Shown in pieces: positions 1-9,462 of a DNA stretch of 64,000 nucleotides. The position numbers were made by a program, and so were the translations under genes. The DNA is from Aliivibrio fischeri. GTDB taxonomy: Bacteria > Pseudomonadota > Gammaproteobacteria > Enterobacterales > Vibrionaceae. The DNA lies in NCBI RefSeq assembly GCF_009727955.1, contig NZ_WOBR01000004.1, forward strand, positions 1,303,724 through 1,367,723. Direction: 5' to 3'. The notes under the pieces are model-generated. The model was not told where the DNA came from. It ran no database searches and saw only the letters and a program-made list of their open reading frames with translations. The first letter of the stretch is position 1. Every line of letters begins with the position of its first letter.

Positions 1-466
1 TTATGATGCGCTATTTGAAATGCTTGGCTTTGAGCGTGTTGAGAAACTGATTGAACGCAACGTGATTGAAGTAGCCCCACTTGCTTATATGCGTGGTAGA
101 ACGCTTAACGATGCTTTTATCATTCTTGATGAAAGCCAAAATACCACAGTAGAACAAATGAAAATGTTCTTAACTCGTATTGGGTTTAACTCACGAGCAG
201 TCATCACTGGCGATGTAACTCAAATTGACTTACCTCGTGGTGCTAAATCAGGTTTGCGTCATGCTATTGAAGTGCTTTCTGAAGTTGAAGAAATCAGCTT
301 TAACTTCTTTATTGCTGATGACGTTGTTCGTCACCCTGTCGTAGCTCGAATTGTGAACGCTTATGAAAAATGGGAAGCAAAAGATCAAAAAGAGCGTAAA
401 CTAGAGGAAATACGCAGAAAGCAGGAGCGTGATGCTCGTATGGCTGAAGCAGAAAATAATCAGTAA
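1..466 (+). CDS. ybeZ: PhoH-like ATPase YbeZ, C-terminal part (5' end cut by window)
   Basis: The open frame runs in from the left edge, so the true start and the Walker A region are missing. The visible part has the PhoH-family Walker B stretch [11 protein letters not shown] followed by [20 protein letters not shown], and ends in a charged tail rich in Lys, Glu and Arg. PhoH-type ATPases are associated with RNA metabolism and are usually encoded next to the RNase YbeY, as here (16 bases to ybeY). The order ybeZ-ybeY-corC-lnt matches E. coli. The function of YbeZ itself is not firmly known; the family call is secure. Confidence 0.93.
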   Translation, partial: YDALFEMLGFERVEKLIERNVIEVAPLAYMRGRTLNDAFIILDESQNTTVEQMKMFLTRIGFNSRAVITGDVTQIDLPRGAKSGLRHAIEVLSEVEEISFNFFIADDVVRHPVVARIVNAYEKWEAKDQKERKLEEIRRKQERDARMAEAENNQ

Positions 467-482
467 CAAAATCAGGTGAACA

Positions 483-944
483 ATGAGTATTGAACTCGAT
501 CTACAAATTGCATGTGAAAATGAAAACGGCTTACCATCAGAAAAAGATCTGATGACATGGTTAAATGCGGTTATTCCACAATTTCAACCACAAGCTGAAT
601 TAACCATTCGTATTGTAGACGAAAAAGAAAGTCATCAATTAAATCACGAGTATCGTGGTAAAGATAAGCCAACTAATGTACTTTCATTTCCGTTTGAAGC
701 ACCTCCTGGTATTGAACTCGATTTACTTGGTGATTTAATCATCTGTCGCCAAGTTGTTGAGAAAGAAGCTGTTGAGCAAAATAAGCCATTATTAGCACAT
801 TGGGCTCATATGGTTGTACATGGCAGTCTTCATCTGCTAGGTTATGACCATATCGAAGATGATGAAGCTGAAGAGATGGAATCACTCGAAACAGAATTAA
901 TGCAAGGTATGGGATTTGAAGACCCATATATTGCTGAGAAATAA
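483..944 (+). CDS. ybeY: Endoribonuclease YbeY, rRNA maturation factor
   Basis: This is a 153-residue protein, normal for the family. The metal-binding signature [11 protein letters not shown] is present, with His113, His117 and His123 as expected zinc ligands. YbeY is a single-strand endoribonuclease needed for 16S rRNA 3'-end maturation and late 70S quality control in the cytoplasm. The start at ATG 483 is backed by an AGGTG ribosome-binding site just upstream. It sits between ybeZ and corC, the usual operon. Confidence 0.96.
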   Translation: MSIELDLQIACENENGLPSEKDLMTWLNAVIPQFQPQAELTIRIVDEKESHQLNHEYRGKDKPTNVLSFPFEAPPGIELDLLGDLIICRQVVEKEAVEQNKPLLAHWAHMVVHGSLHLLGYDHIEDDEAEEMESLETELMQGMGFEDPYIAEK

Positions 945-1011
945 CAACGGAATAACCCGTAGTTACTAATGTGCGCTATCCACATTGATAGCATTTACTT
1001 TAAAAGAAGCC

Positions 1012-1890
1012 ATGAACGACGAAAATTCACAGAATACAGAAGGTCCGAGTAGAAAGTCCTTCTTAGGACGCCTTTCACAATTATTCCAAGGAGAGCCTAA
1101 AGATCGCCAAGAGTTGGTTGATGTATTTAGAGACTCTGAAGAGAATGAAGTTATCGACCATGACACTCGAGATATGCTTGAAGGTGTTATGGAAATAGCA
1201 GAAATGAGAGTAAGGGACATTATGTTACCTCGCTCTCAAATGGTTACGGTCGAGAAAACTCAAGACCTTGAATCACTGATAGCAACCATCATTGAAGCGT
1301 CTCACTCACGCTACCCAGTGATCAGTGAAGATAAAGACCATGTTGAAGGTATACTCCTTGCGAAGGACTTACTAAGATACTTAGGCTCTGACTGTGAAGC
1401 CTTTGAAATAGAGCAAGTCATTAGACCTGCTGTTGTAGTTCCAGAAAGCAAACGTGTTGATAAACTTTTAAAAGAGTTTAGAGAAGAGCGTTACCACATG
1501 GCCATCGTTGTCGATGAGTTTGGTGGAGTTTCTGGTCTAGTTACCATTGAAGATATCTTAGAAGAAATCGTTGGTGACATTGAAGATGAATTTGATGACG
1601 AAGAAGAAAAAGACATTCGTCAGTTAAGCAAACACACATTCTCTGTGAAAGCATTAACTGAAATCGAAGACTTTAATGAAGCGTTCTCAACCAACTTCAG
1701 CGACGAAGAAATTGATACTGTAGGTGGTCTTGTATTAACTGGGTTTGGTCATTTACCTGAAAGTGGTGAAACGATTGAAATCTCAGGATTTACATTCAAA
1801 GTTACAGCTGCGGATAACCGTCGAATTATTCAACTTCAAGTGACGATTCCTGATAAAGAATCTGAAAACAAAGATCTTGAAGAAGAATAA
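1012..1890 (+). CDS. corC: CorC/YbeX, CBS-domain cobalt-magnesium homeostasis protein
   Basis: Starting at ATG 1012 the protein has 292 residues, as in other CorC proteins; an in-frame TTG at 985 would add nine residues but has no support. The middle (about residues 70-190) holds a CBS pair, recognised by the stretches [12 protein letters not shown] and [31 protein letters not shown]. The C-terminal CorC_HlyC domain follows, then an acidic tail. No membrane segments are seen, so it is cytosolic. CorC affects Mg2+/Co2+ efflux and also ribosome maturation together with YbeY/YbeZ. It lies 67 bases after ybeY. Confidence 0.94.
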   Translation: MNDENSQNTEGPSRKSFLGRLSQLFQGEPKDRQELVDVFRDSEENEVIDHDTRDMLEGVMEIAEMRVRDIMLPRSQMVTVEKTQDLESLIATIIEASHSRYPVISEDKDHVEGILLAKDLLRYLGSDCEAFEIEQVIRPAVVVPESKRVDKLLKEFREERYHMAIVVDEFGGVSGLVTIEDILEEIVGDIEDEFDDEEEKDIRQLSKHTFSVKALTEIEDFNEAFSTNFSDEEIDTVGGLVLTGFGHLPESGETIEISGFTFKVTAADNRRIIQLQVTIPDKESENKDLEEE

Positions 1891-1896
1891 CAAAAT

Positions 1897-1920
1897 CAGC
1901 CACTGATATTTCAGTGGCTG
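1897..1920 (+). other. Perfect 10-bp hairpin between corC and lnt
   Basis: CAGCCACTGA and TCAGTGGCTG form a perfect 10-bp stem with a TATT loop six bases after the corC stop. It is not followed by a T-run (AACTTTAT), so it looks more like a 3'-end stabiliser or weak attenuator before lnt than a standard intrinsic terminator. Confidence 0.5.
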
Positions 1921-1985
1921 AACTTTATCTAGATTATACAGACTAACTCTTTTTCGCTACTTACCATCTATTTGAGTTATAGCCG

Positions 1986-3500
1986 ATGCCTTTACTTTCT
2001 CATTACCTTATTCGTCTTCTTGTTGCTCTACTATCAGGTGCAAGTGCAACCCTCGCTTTTGCTCCCTACTCCTTATGGCCTTTTGCTTTTATTGCGCCTT
2101 TAACCCTTTTATTATTAATGCATAAGCAAACAACAAAAAAAGCCACTTGGTTAGGTTTTGTTTGGGGTTTAGGTTACTTTGGTGCAGGCGTGAGTTGGGT
2201 TCATGTCAGTATCGATAATTTTGGTGGAATGCCTGTTGCTGCCAGTTTATTTTTAATGATAGGACTCATCAGTTATCTGTCATTATATCCAATGCTATTC
2301 TCATTTCTTTTACAGCGCTTTTTTAGCAATCACAACATCACAAAGTACTTACTTGCCGCACCTGCTCTTTGGATTATCACCGATTGGCTTCGTGGTTGGG
2401 TATTTACTGGCTTTCCATGGTTATGGCTAGGTTACAGCCAAATCGATAGCCCATTGTCTGCTTGGGGACCAATATTTGGTGTTGAAGGCATTACTATAAT
2501 GATCCTTCTATCTGTTGGTACTATTGCGTACAGTTTCCTTGAAAAGAAATGGGCTTTATTGCTTATTCCCGCAGTAATTTTAGCGACATCTTTTGCTGTA
2601 AAACCTTTTGATTGGGTTGCGCCCCAACCTGATAAAGCAACTAAAGTGGCGTTAATTCAGGGGAATATTAATCAAGCGATTAAATGGCTACCGAGTGAGC
2701 GTTGGCCAACGATCATGAAATATATGGATTTAACGCGTAAAAACTGGGATGCCGATGTCATTGTATGGCCTGAAGCCGCTATTCCAGCATTAGAAGTAGA
2801 AATCCCTAGTTTTCTTCGCAACTTAGATAGTGCTGCATCAATGAATAACAGCACAGTCATCACTGGAATTGTGGGTCAAAGCCCTACCGGTAATTTCTAC
2901 AATAATATCATTTCATTAGGCGTTAACGGCACTAATGGCTACGATTACGGACAACAACCAAGATACAGCAAACACCATTTACTTCCATTTGGTGAATTCG
3001 TTCCTTTTGAAAACTTATTACGTCCAATTGCACCACTATTTAATCTACCTATGTCATCATTTAGCCGAGGTGATTATATTCAACCAAATATGGAAGCGAG
3101 TGGTACTCATTTAGCCCCTGCATTGTGCTATGAGATCGTTTATGGCGAACAAGTGAGAGAAAATATCACACCACAAACCGATTATATTTTAACCCTGTCT
3201 AATGATGCATGGTTTGGTACTTCTATTGGTCCATTACAACACATGGAAATGGCTCAAATGCGAGCGTTAGAAATAGGAAAACCAGTAATTCGCTCAACCA
3301 ATAACGGGGTTACAGCAATTACTGACCATAAAGGACATATAACAAAACAAATACCACAATTCACTACTGCAGTATTACGTGGAGAAGTCATTCCAACCAC
3401 GGGGACGACACCTTATCGCTACTGGGGATCGATACCTCTATATTTCCTAGTTGGTTTATCTTTACTTATTGCTTGGCGTAAACGAAAAGACAATATGTAA
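1986..3500 (+). CDS. lnt: Apolipoprotein N-acyltransferase
   Basis: The protein has 504 residues: several N-terminal membrane helices (about residues 8-205) followed by a periplasmic nitrilase-fold domain. The catalytic triad is visible: Glu263 (WPEAAIP), Lys329 ([13 protein letters not shown]) and Cys381 ([12 protein letters not shown]). Lnt adds the third acyl chain to the N-terminal cysteine of lipoproteins, the last maturation step in the inner membrane. It follows corC as in E. coli, separated by 95 bases containing a hairpin. Several lipoproteins encoded in this window (LptE, RlpA, ApbE, YajG) would be substrates. Confidence 0.96.
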   Translation: MPLLSHYLIRLLVALLSGASATLAFAPYSLWPFAFIAPLTLLLLMHKQTTKKATWLGFVWGLGYFGAGVSWVHVSIDNFGGMPVAASLFLMIGLISYLSLYPMLFSFLLQRFFSNHNITKYLLAAPALWIITDWLRGWVFTGFPWLWLGYSQIDSPLSAWGPIFGVEGITIMILLSVGTIAYSFLEKKWALLLIPAVILATSFAVKPFDWVAPQPDKATKVALIQGNINQAIKWLPSERWPTIMKYMDLTRKNWDADVIVWPEAAIPALEVEIPSFLRNLDSAASMNNSTVITGIVGQSPTGNFYNNIISLGVNGTNGYDYGQQPRYSKHHLLPFGEFVPFENLLRPIAPLFNLPMSSFSRGDYIQPNMEASGTHLAPALCYEIVYGEQVRENITPQTDYILTLSNDAWFGTSIGPLQHMEMAQMRALEIGKPVIRSTNNGVTAITDHKGHITKQIPQFTTAVLRGEVIPTTGTTPYRYWGSIPLYFLVGLSLLIAWRKRKDNM

Positions 3501-3508
3501 TTTCATAC

Positions 3509-3546
3509 GGTCTGTATCTCTTTTTATTTTGATATACAGACCTTTT
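3509..3546 (+). terminator. Likely intrinsic terminator of lnt
   Basis: GGTCTGTAT (3509-3517) pairs with ATACAGACC (3534-3542) across a 16-base loop and is followed by TTTT. It lies just after the lnt stop, between the convergent lnt and zinc-ribbon genes. The large loop keeps confidence moderate. Confidence 0.5.
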
Positions 3547-3565
3547 AACCAATAGCCTTTTTAAA

Positions 3566-4048
3566 CTAAGGTTTTAAAGAAACTCTTGTAAATTCATCAT
3601 GTTGACAGTGAGTACACGGCTCTATGATTTGAGCGTGGTTAAATTGCTCACGATGTCCGCACTTTTCACAGACTAAAATACCTAAACCGATAACCTCTCC
3701 TGTCTGATATACCCCTTGATGCTCCAAATCATCAAAAACCTCTTTCCATTCAACTTGCGTTCTATCGGTTATTTCCAATAAACCATGCCAGATCGAATCC
3801 GCAATTAATCGGTAGAAAGGCGAATCGGGGAATGTGCTTTTACTCTCTTCATAACTTTGAGCAAATTCTTTAATGTCACGTTTAACGTAAGTGGAAATGA
3901 GCGCAAGCTCATCTTTGGTCATATCAGAAGCCGCATCCACCACTTCCTCTGAAGATTTAGCCCAATGTTCAAATTCTTCAGGACTTCTTTCTAATACATT
4001 CATTACCCGCTCAAAGACAGCGTTATAACCTGTTTTTTGCTTAGACAT
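3566..4048 (-). CDS. ybeL: YbeL-family zinc-ribbon protein (DUF1451)
   Basis: The 160-residue protein has a helical N-terminal part and a C-terminal zinc ribbon with two CxxC pairs, CEKCGH and CTHCQH. This is the layout of YbeL/DUF1451 proteins, which lie near leuS in E. coli. Molecular function is unknown. It is transcribed away from leuS, sharing a 166-base divergent region. A GGAGGTGAC-type ribosome-binding site precedes its ATG. Confidence 0.85.
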   Translation of the reverse strand: MSKQKTGYNAVFERVMNVLERSPEEFEHWAKSSEEVVDAASDMTKDELALISTYVKRDIKEFAQSYEESKSTFPDSPFYRLIADSIWHGLLEITDRTQVEWKEVFDDLEHQGVYQTGEVIGLGILVCEKCGHREQFNHAQIIEPCTHCQHDEFTRVSLKP

Positions 4049-4112
4049 AAGTCACCTCCAAGATTTCGCTGGATTTATATAGCGAAGAGTGAGTTAAAGG
4101 TTATCAGGTCGC

Positions 4113-4141
4113 TTGAGTATAAGCGCTCCATTAGTTATTCT
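4113..4141 (+). promoter_or_regulatory. Candidate sigma70 promoter for leuS
   Basis: TTGAGT (4113-4118) and TATTCT (4136-4141) are separated by exactly 17 bases, each matching consensus at four of six positions. The predicted start gives a 5' leader of about 67 bases before leuS. Modest matches, so this is a prediction only. Confidence 0.4.
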
Positions 4142-4214
4142 ATGCCGATCAAGTATTATCTGATCAAACCGATCTCACATTTTTTGTGATCCACTGACAT
4201 AACTGGGTAAATCG

Positions 4215-6791
4215 ATGCAAGAACAATATAATCCACAGGATCTTGAACAAAAGATCCAAAAACATTGGGACGACAACAAAACGTTTGTTGTAACTGAAGA
4301 CGCAAACAAAGAAAAATTCTACTGTCTCTCAATGTTCCCATACCCAAGTGGTCGTCTACACATGGGTCACGTTCGTAACTACACTATCGGTGATGTAGTT
4401 TCTCGTTACCAACGTCTACAAGGTAAAAACGTAATGCAACCTATTGGTTGGGATGCGTTTGGTCTTCCTGCTGAAAATGCGGCTGTTAAAAATAAAACAG
4501 CTCCAGCGCCTTGGACTTATGAAAATATCGAGTACATGAAGAACCAACTTAAGCTATTAGGCTTTGGTTACGACTGGAACCGTGAATTTGCAACATGTAC
4601 TCCTGAGTACTACCGTTGGGAACAAGAGTTCTTCACAAAACTGTACAACAAAGGTCTAGTTTACAAGAAAACCTCTTCTGTAAACTGGTGTCCTAATGAC
4701 CAAACGGTTCTGGCTAACGAACAAGTTGAAGACGGTTGTTGTTGGCGTTGTGATACCCCTGTTGAACAAAAGAAAATTCCACAGTGGTTCATTAAAATTA
4801 CTGAATACGCACAAGAACTTCTTGATGATCTAGATAACCTTGATGGTTGGCCTGAAATGGTTAAAACCATGCAACGTAACTGGATTGGCCGCTCTGAAGG
4901 TGTTGAACTTTCATTTACTGTAAACGGCGAAGAAGCACCATTAGAAGTATATACTACACGTCCTGATACGCTAATGGGCGTAACTTACGTTGGTATTGCT
5001 GCTGGTCACCCTCTTGCAGAAAAAGCATCTCAAAATAACCCTGAGTTAGCTGCTTTTGTTGAAGAGTGCCGTAACACTAAAGTTGCTGAAGCAGAATTAG
5101 CAACGATGGAAAAGAAAGGCATGGACACAGGTCTACGTGCTATTCATCCATTAAATGGTCGTGAAGTACCAGTATTTGTTGCCAACTTCGTATTAATGGA
5201 TTACGGCACAGGTGCGGTAATGGCGGTTCCTGCTCACGATCAACGTGACTTTGAATTTGCAACTAAATACGGCCTAGATATTATCCCTGTAATCAAACCA
5301 GAAGATGGCTCTGATTTAGATGTATCTGAAGCAGCTTACACCGAAAAAGGCGTTCTATTCGATTCGGGTGAATTCGACGGTCTTGCTTTCCAAGAAGCAT
5401 TCGATGCTATCGCAGCTAAACTTGAAGCGGAAGGCAAAGGTAAGAAAACAGTAAACTTCCGTCTACGTGACTGGGGTGTATCTCGTCAACGTTACTGGGG
5501 TGCTCCAATCCCAATGGTAACAACTGAAGATGGTGAAGTTCACCCAGTACCTGCAGACCAATTACCAGTAATTCTTCCTGAAGACGTAGTAATGGATGGC
5601 GTTACTAGTCCAATTAAAGCAGACAAAGAGTGGGCTAAAACTACATTTAACGGCGAGCCAGCTCTACGTGAAACTGATACGTTCGATACCTTTATGGAAT
5701 CATCTTGGTACTACGCTCGCTACTGTTCACCACAAGCTGACGACATCCTAGATCCAGAAAAAGCAAACTACTGGTTACCAGTAGACCAATACATTGGTGG
5801 TATCGAGCACGCTTGTATGCACCTATTGTATTCTCGCTTCTTCCATAAGCTTCTACGTGATGCAGGTTATGTTACTTCTGACGAACCATTCAAGCAGCTT
5901 TTATGTCAAGGTATGGTACTTGCGGATGCATTCTACTACACCAACGACAAAGGCGGTAAAGAATGGGTAGCTCCTACGGATGTTACTATCGAGCGTGATG
6001 GTAAAGGTCGTATCGAGAAAGCCGTTGATGACCAAGGTCGTGAAGTTGAACACTCAGGCATGATCAAAATGTCCAAGTCTAAAAACAACGGTATCGACCC
6101 ACAAGAAATGGTAGACAAATACGGTGCTGATACCGTTCGTCTATTCATGATGTTTGCTTCACCAGCAGACATGACACTTGAATGGCAAGAGTCTGGCGTT
6201 GAGGGTGCAAACCGTTTCCTTAAACGTGTATGGAAACTGGTTCACGAGCACACAAACAAAGGCACAACTGAAGCGCTAGATACATCATCACTAACAGGTG
6301 ATCAAAAAGCACTTCGTCGTGACGTTCACAAAACAATCGCAAAAGTAAGTGATGATATTGGCCGTCGTCAAACATTCAATACAGCAATCGCTGCTATTAT
6401 GGAGTTGATGAACAAGCTAAACAAAGCACCTCAAGAATCAGCACAAGATCGTGCTCTTCTTGATGAAGCACTAAAAGCGGTTGTTGCTATGCTTTACCCA
6501 ATGACACCACACGCAAGTTTTGCAATGTGGGAAGCACTAGGTGAATCAGATTTAGATTCTGCAACATGGCCAACATTCGATGAGAATGCACTAGTTGAAG
6601 ATGAAAAAACAATCGTAGTAATGATCAACGGTAAACTTCGTGCAAAACTGGTTGTTGCTGCAGATGCAACAGAAGAGCAGGTACGTGAACTGGGTCTAAA
6701 AGACGAAAACGCAATGAAGTTCTTAGATGGCTTAACAATTCGTAAAGTTATCTACGTACCAGGTAAGCTATTAAACATCGTAGCGAACTAA
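4215..6791 (+). CDS. leuS: Leucyl-tRNA synthetase
   Basis: The 858-residue length is normal for bacterial LeuRS. The class I signatures are present: [15 protein letters not shown] (HIGH-type) near residue 43 and [11 protein letters not shown] (KMSKS) near residue 617. Between them lies the CP1 editing domain ([13 protein letters not shown]) and a zinc-binding insert ([21 protein letters not shown]). It charges tRNA-Leu with leucine and hydrolyses mischarged products. It is followed by lptE, holA and the rod-shape genes in the conserved gammaproteobacterial order. Confidence 0.98.
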   Translation: MQEQYNPQDLEQKIQKHWDDNKTFVVTEDANKEKFYCLSMFPYPSGRLHMGHVRNYTIGDVVSRYQRLQGKNVMQPIGWDAFGLPAENAAVKNKTAPAPWTYENIEYMKNQLKLLGFGYDWNREFATCTPEYYRWEQEFFTKLYNKGLVYKKTSSVNWCPNDQTVLANEQVEDGCCWRCDTPVEQKKIPQWFIKITEYAQELLDDLDNLDGWPEMVKTMQRNWIGRSEGVELSFTVNGEEAPLEVYTTRPDTLMGVTYVGIAAGHPLAEKASQNNPELAAFVEECRNTKVAEAELATMEKKGMDTGLRAIHPLNGREVPVFVANFVLMDYGTGAVMAVPAHDQRDFEFATKYGLDIIPVIKPEDGSDLDVSEAAYTEKGVLFDSGEFDGLAFQEAFDAIAAKLEAEGKGKKTVNFRLRDWGVSRQRYWGAPIPMVTTEDGEVHPVPADQLPVILPEDVVMDGVTSPIKADKEWAKTTFNGEPALRETDTFDTFMESSWYYARYCSPQADDILDPEKANYWLPVDQYIGGIEHACMHLLYSRFFHKLLRDAGYVTSDEPFKQLLCQGMVLADAFYYTNDKGGKEWVAPTDVTIERDGKGRIEKAVDDQGREVEHSGMIKMSKSKNNGIDPQEMVDKYGADTVRLFMMFASPADMTLEWQESGVEGANRFLKRVWKLVHEHTNKGTTEALDTSSLTGDQKALRRDVHKTIAKVSDDIGRRQTFNTAIAAIMELMNKLNKAPQESAQDRALLDEALKAVVAMLYPMTPHASFAMWEALGESDLDSATWPTFDENALVEDEKTIVVMINGKLRAKLVVAADATEEQVRELGLKDENAMKFLDGLTIRKVIYVPGKLLNIVAN

Positions 6792-6800
6792 GAAACGATA

Positions 6801-6838
6801 AGAAAAGTAATTTGAACCATTTTTCTTATTACTTTTCT
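6801..6838 (+). terminator. Hairpin just downstream of leuS
   Basis: AGAAAAGTAAT (6801-6811) and ATTACTTTTCT (6828-6838) form an 11-bp stem with a 16-base loop, nine bases after the leuS stop. There is no following T-run, so it may be an mRNA 3'-end structure rather than an efficient terminator. Confidence 0.4.
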
Positions 6839-6842
6839 ACTA

Positions 6843-6936
6843 AAGCATAAGCGGCTATCCGCTTGTGCTTATTTAACCATTTTGTCTTATGCAATCCATA
6901 AGAGAGCCGATAAAGTGGTTAAATAAGCATTTTTAT
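6843..6936 (+). promoter_or_regulatory. Two mutually exclusive hairpins upstream of lptE (attenuator-like)
   Basis: Hairpin A pairs 6843-6854 with 6859-6870 (12 bp, one U-G wobble, CTAT loop). Hairpin B pairs GCTTATTTAACCA (6867-6879) with TGGTTAAATAAGC (6916-6928), a perfect 13-bp inverted repeat enclosing a small CTTATG/CATAAG stem, and is followed by ATTTTTAT. The two share bases 6867-6870 and cannot both be fully formed. The layout resembles an antiterminator/terminator pair in the leuS-lptE gap. Confidence 0.4.
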
Positions 6937-6958
6937 CACCACTTGAGGGAGTTACTCG

Positions 6959-7576
6959 GTGAAACGACTTTTATCTCTATTTTCTCTTCGAACGGTAATC
7001 GTTCTGACTCTTTCATTAATGACTTCAGCCTGTGGGTTTCACCTACGTGGTGATTATTTATTACCAGATGAAGTTCATGAAATATCATTAACAAGTTTTG
7101 ACCAATACAGTTCACTAACTCGTGATGTTCAAAAGCAACTTCGCATGAATGGTATTCGTCAGGTGGCACCAACAACAGTGACTCCAAGTTTAGATTTAAT
7201 CAGTGAAAGTCTAAATGAGCGCACGTTATCTCTTTATCAAAACAGCCGTGCAGCTGAAAAAGAACTTACTTACAATGTTCGCTATAGCGTTTTAATTCCG
7301 GGACATGATTTAAAAACATATACAACAACGGTAAACCGTAATTATCTTGATAACCCACTAACAGCCTTAGCAAAATCGGTTGAACGAGATATGATTGAAG
7401 ATGAAATGCGAACTCAAGCGGCTGAACAGATTTTACGTCAAATGGCACGTTTAAAAGCAGATGATACGCCAGTTGTGACAACTGATGTAATTACGCACGA
7501 TGATGAAACTGAAAGTAAAGTGACAACTAAAGAAGTCATTAAGTCAATGAGCACTACAGCTGAAACAACTCAATAA
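6959..7576 (+). CDS. lptE: LPS-assembly lipoprotein LptE
   Basis: The 205-residue protein begins at a GTG preceded by GAGGGAGT. It has a lipoprotein signal peptide ending in LMTSAC (lipidated Cys25) followed by GFHLRG, which is typical of LptE/RlpB. LptE plugs the LptD barrel in the outer membrane and delivers LPS to the surface. The C-terminal 40 residues are rich in Thr, Asp and Glu and probably flexible. holA starts two bases after the stop, so the two are co-translated. Confidence 0.92.
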   Translation: MKRLLSLFSLRTVIVLTLSLMTSACGFHLRGDYLLPDEVHEISLTSFDQYSSLTRDVQKQLRMNGIRQVAPTTVTPSLDLISESLNERTLSLYQNSRAAEKELTYNVRYSVLIPGHDLKTYTTTVNRNYLDNPLTALAKSVERDMIEDEMRTQAAEQILRQMARLKADDTPVVTTDVITHDDETESKVTTKEVIKSMSTTAETTQ

Positions 7577-7578
7577 TC

Positions 7579-8613
7579 ATGCGTGTATTTCCAGAACAAT
7601 TAGCTCAAAGTTTAGAGCGTGGGCTACGTCAATGCTATTTACTGTTTGGTAATGAGCCTCTGTTAAAACAAGAAAGCCTTGACGCAATTCGCCAAGCGGC
7701 ATTTGCACAAGGTTTTGAAGAAAAGCACCAATTTACACTGGATAAGCAGTTAGATTGGAATAACGTGTTTGATTGTACTCAAGCGTTAAGTCTTTTTTCA
7801 TCCAGACAAATAATAGAGCTTACTATTCCTGATACTGGGATAACTACCGCGCACACAAACAAACTTAAAGAACTCGTACCAACACTGCATGACGATATAA
7901 TTTTATTGTTACAAGGTCCAAGAGTTAATAAAGCTCAAGAAAACACCCAATGGTTTAAAGCTTTAACGCAACTTGGTTTATTTATTCCATGTAATACACC
8001 TGACAATCAGCAGTTACCACGTTTTATCCAACAACGTTGTAAAAAATTAAAGCTAAAGCCAGATACAGAAGCAATTCAAATGCTTGCTCAATGGCACGAA
8101 GGTAATTTATTAGCACTTGCTCAAAGCCTAGATAAATTAGCCCTTTTATATCCCGATGGCTTGCTAACGTTAATTCGAATAGAAGAAGCCTTAAATAGAA
8201 ACAATCATTTTACGCCATTTCAATTAGTCGATACGTTATTATCAGGCCAAGCTAAGCGTGCACAACGAATATTGCGTCAACTTGAAAGTGAAGGGACAGA
8301 AGTCATCATCCTTTTACGTACACTGCAAAAAGAATTGTTGTTATTACAGACATTCCAATATGCCATCTCTCAAGGTGATGCGATGTTCACTGTTTTTGAC
8401 CGCTATAAAGTATGGCAAAACCGTCGAGCACTATACCAAGCAGCTCTACAGCGCTTATCTATCACTCAGATAAAGCAATTAATTCGTTTGCTTGCTCAAA
8501 TTGAGATAGCAACAAAAACAGACTACGACAGCGATAGCTGGCCACAACTTAGTCAACTAACGCTAGATATGTGCAATATTCACATTTCGGTGACATCGAA
8601 CGTCTCTCATTAA
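7579..8613 (+). CDS. holA: DNA polymerase III delta subunit
   Basis: The 344-residue protein matches HolA, beginning MRVFPEQLAQSL and containing LLFGNEPLLKQES, typical of the delta N-terminal AAA+ domain that opens the beta clamp. As expected for delta, it lacks a Walker A site. It is the wrench of the clamp loader at the replication fork. It is only two bases after lptE. In E. coli nadD follows holA, but here rsfS follows directly. Confidence 0.95.
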   Translation: MRVFPEQLAQSLERGLRQCYLLFGNEPLLKQESLDAIRQAAFAQGFEEKHQFTLDKQLDWNNVFDCTQALSLFSSRQIIELTIPDTGITTAHTNKLKELVPTLHDDIILLLQGPRVNKAQENTQWFKALTQLGLFIPCNTPDNQQLPRFIQQRCKKLKLKPDTEAIQMLAQWHEGNLLALAQSLDKLALLYPDGLLTLIRIEEALNRNNHFTPFQLVDTLLSGQAKRAQRILRQLESEGTEVIILLRTLQKELLLLQTFQYAISQGDAMFTVFDRYKVWQNRRALYQAALQRLSITQIKQLIRLLAQIEIATKTDYDSDSWPQLSQLTLDMCNIHISVTSNVSH

Positions 8614-8666
8614 GCGGCGTTCACTGATATACTTCATTATAAATAATCCATTTCTAGGTGATTACT

Positions 8667-8984
8667 TTGCAAGATAAAGAACTCCATGATTTTCTATTCA
8701 ACAATGTTGATGATATGAAAGCTGAAAATATAACAACTCTTGATGTTCGTGGTAAATCAAGCATTACCGATTTTATGATCGTATGTACAGGAACATCGAA
8801 ACGTCATGTAAGCTCTATTGCATCAAATGTCTCAGATAAAGCAAAAGAAGCAGGCTTAATGCCTTATGGGATTGATGGTGAAGCAGAAGGCGAATGGGTT
8901 GTTGTAGATATGGGGAACGTTATGGTTCATATTCTACAAGAAGAGCACCGTGAGTTATACCAACTAGAAAAACTGTGGAGCTAA
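8667..8984 (+). CDS. rsfS: Ribosomal silencing factor RsfS
   Basis: The protein contains [20 protein letters not shown] and ends YQLEKLWS, both diagnostic of RsfS (Iojap family). RsfS binds uL14 on the 50S subunit and blocks subunit joining in starvation. I chose the TTG at 8667 (105 residues) because AGGTG at 8656-8660 is well spaced for it and the N-terminus then aligns with E. coli RsfS; an in-frame GTG at 8658 would add three residues but would overlap that ribosome-binding site. rlmH follows four bases after the stop. Confidence 0.92.
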   Translation: MQDKELHDFLFNNVDDMKAENITTLDVRGKSSITDFMIVCTGTSKRHVSSIASNVSDKAKEAGLMPYGIDGEAEGEWVVVDMGNVMVHILQEEHRELYQLEKLWS

Positions 8985-8988
8985 CTCC

Positions 8989-9459
8989 ATGAAAATTCAG
9001 TTAATCGCTGTTGGAACTAAAATGCCTAAATGGGTTGAAGAAGGCTATAAAGAATACAGCCGACGCTTCCCTAAAGATATGCCTCTTGAGCTTGTAGAAA
9101 TTACAGCAGGAAAACGAGGTAAAAATGCCGACATAGCTCGAATCCTTCAAAAAGAAGGTGAAGCAATGCTTGCTGCTGTTCCTAAAGGCAATCGTATCGT
9201 AACACTTGATATTCCAGGAAAACGTTGGGATACAGAGCAGTTGGCTGAACAACTAGAAGCTTGGAAATTAGACGCTCGTGATGTATCTATTTTAATAGGT
9301 GGCCCTGAAGGTTTAGCTCCTGCATGTAAGGCAGCAGCCGATCAAAGCTGGTCTTTATCACCACTAACCCTCCCTCACCCTCTGGTTCGAGTTGTCATGG
9401 CTGAAAGCCTATATCGAGCATGGAGTATTACGGCAAATCATCCTTACCATAGAGAATAA
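8989..9459 (+). CDS. rlmH: 23S rRNA pseudouridine-1915 N3-methyltransferase
   Basis: The 156-residue SPOUT methyltransferase begins [16 protein letters not shown] and has the knot motif [10 protein letters not shown] and C-terminal [20 protein letters not shown], with HPYHRE at the end. RlmH methylates the pseudouridine at position 1915 in helix 69 of 23S rRNA, using S-adenosylmethionine on assembled 70S ribosomes. Length and motifs match the E. coli protein. It lies between rsfS and mrdA, as usual. Confidence 0.97.
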   Translation: MKIQLIAVGTKMPKWVEEGYKEYSRRFPKDMPLELVEITAGKRGKNADIARILQKEGEAMLAAVPKGNRIVTLDIPGKRWDTEQLAEQLEAWKLDARDVSILIGGPEGLAPACKAAADQSWSLSPLTLPHPLVRVVMAESLYRAWSITANHPYHRE

Positions 9460-9462
9460 GAG

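Noticed and set aside
4155-4200. CRP site at TCACA-N6-TGTGA upstream of leuS
   Set aside because: The half-sites are in reversed orientation relative to a CRP site; probably chance.
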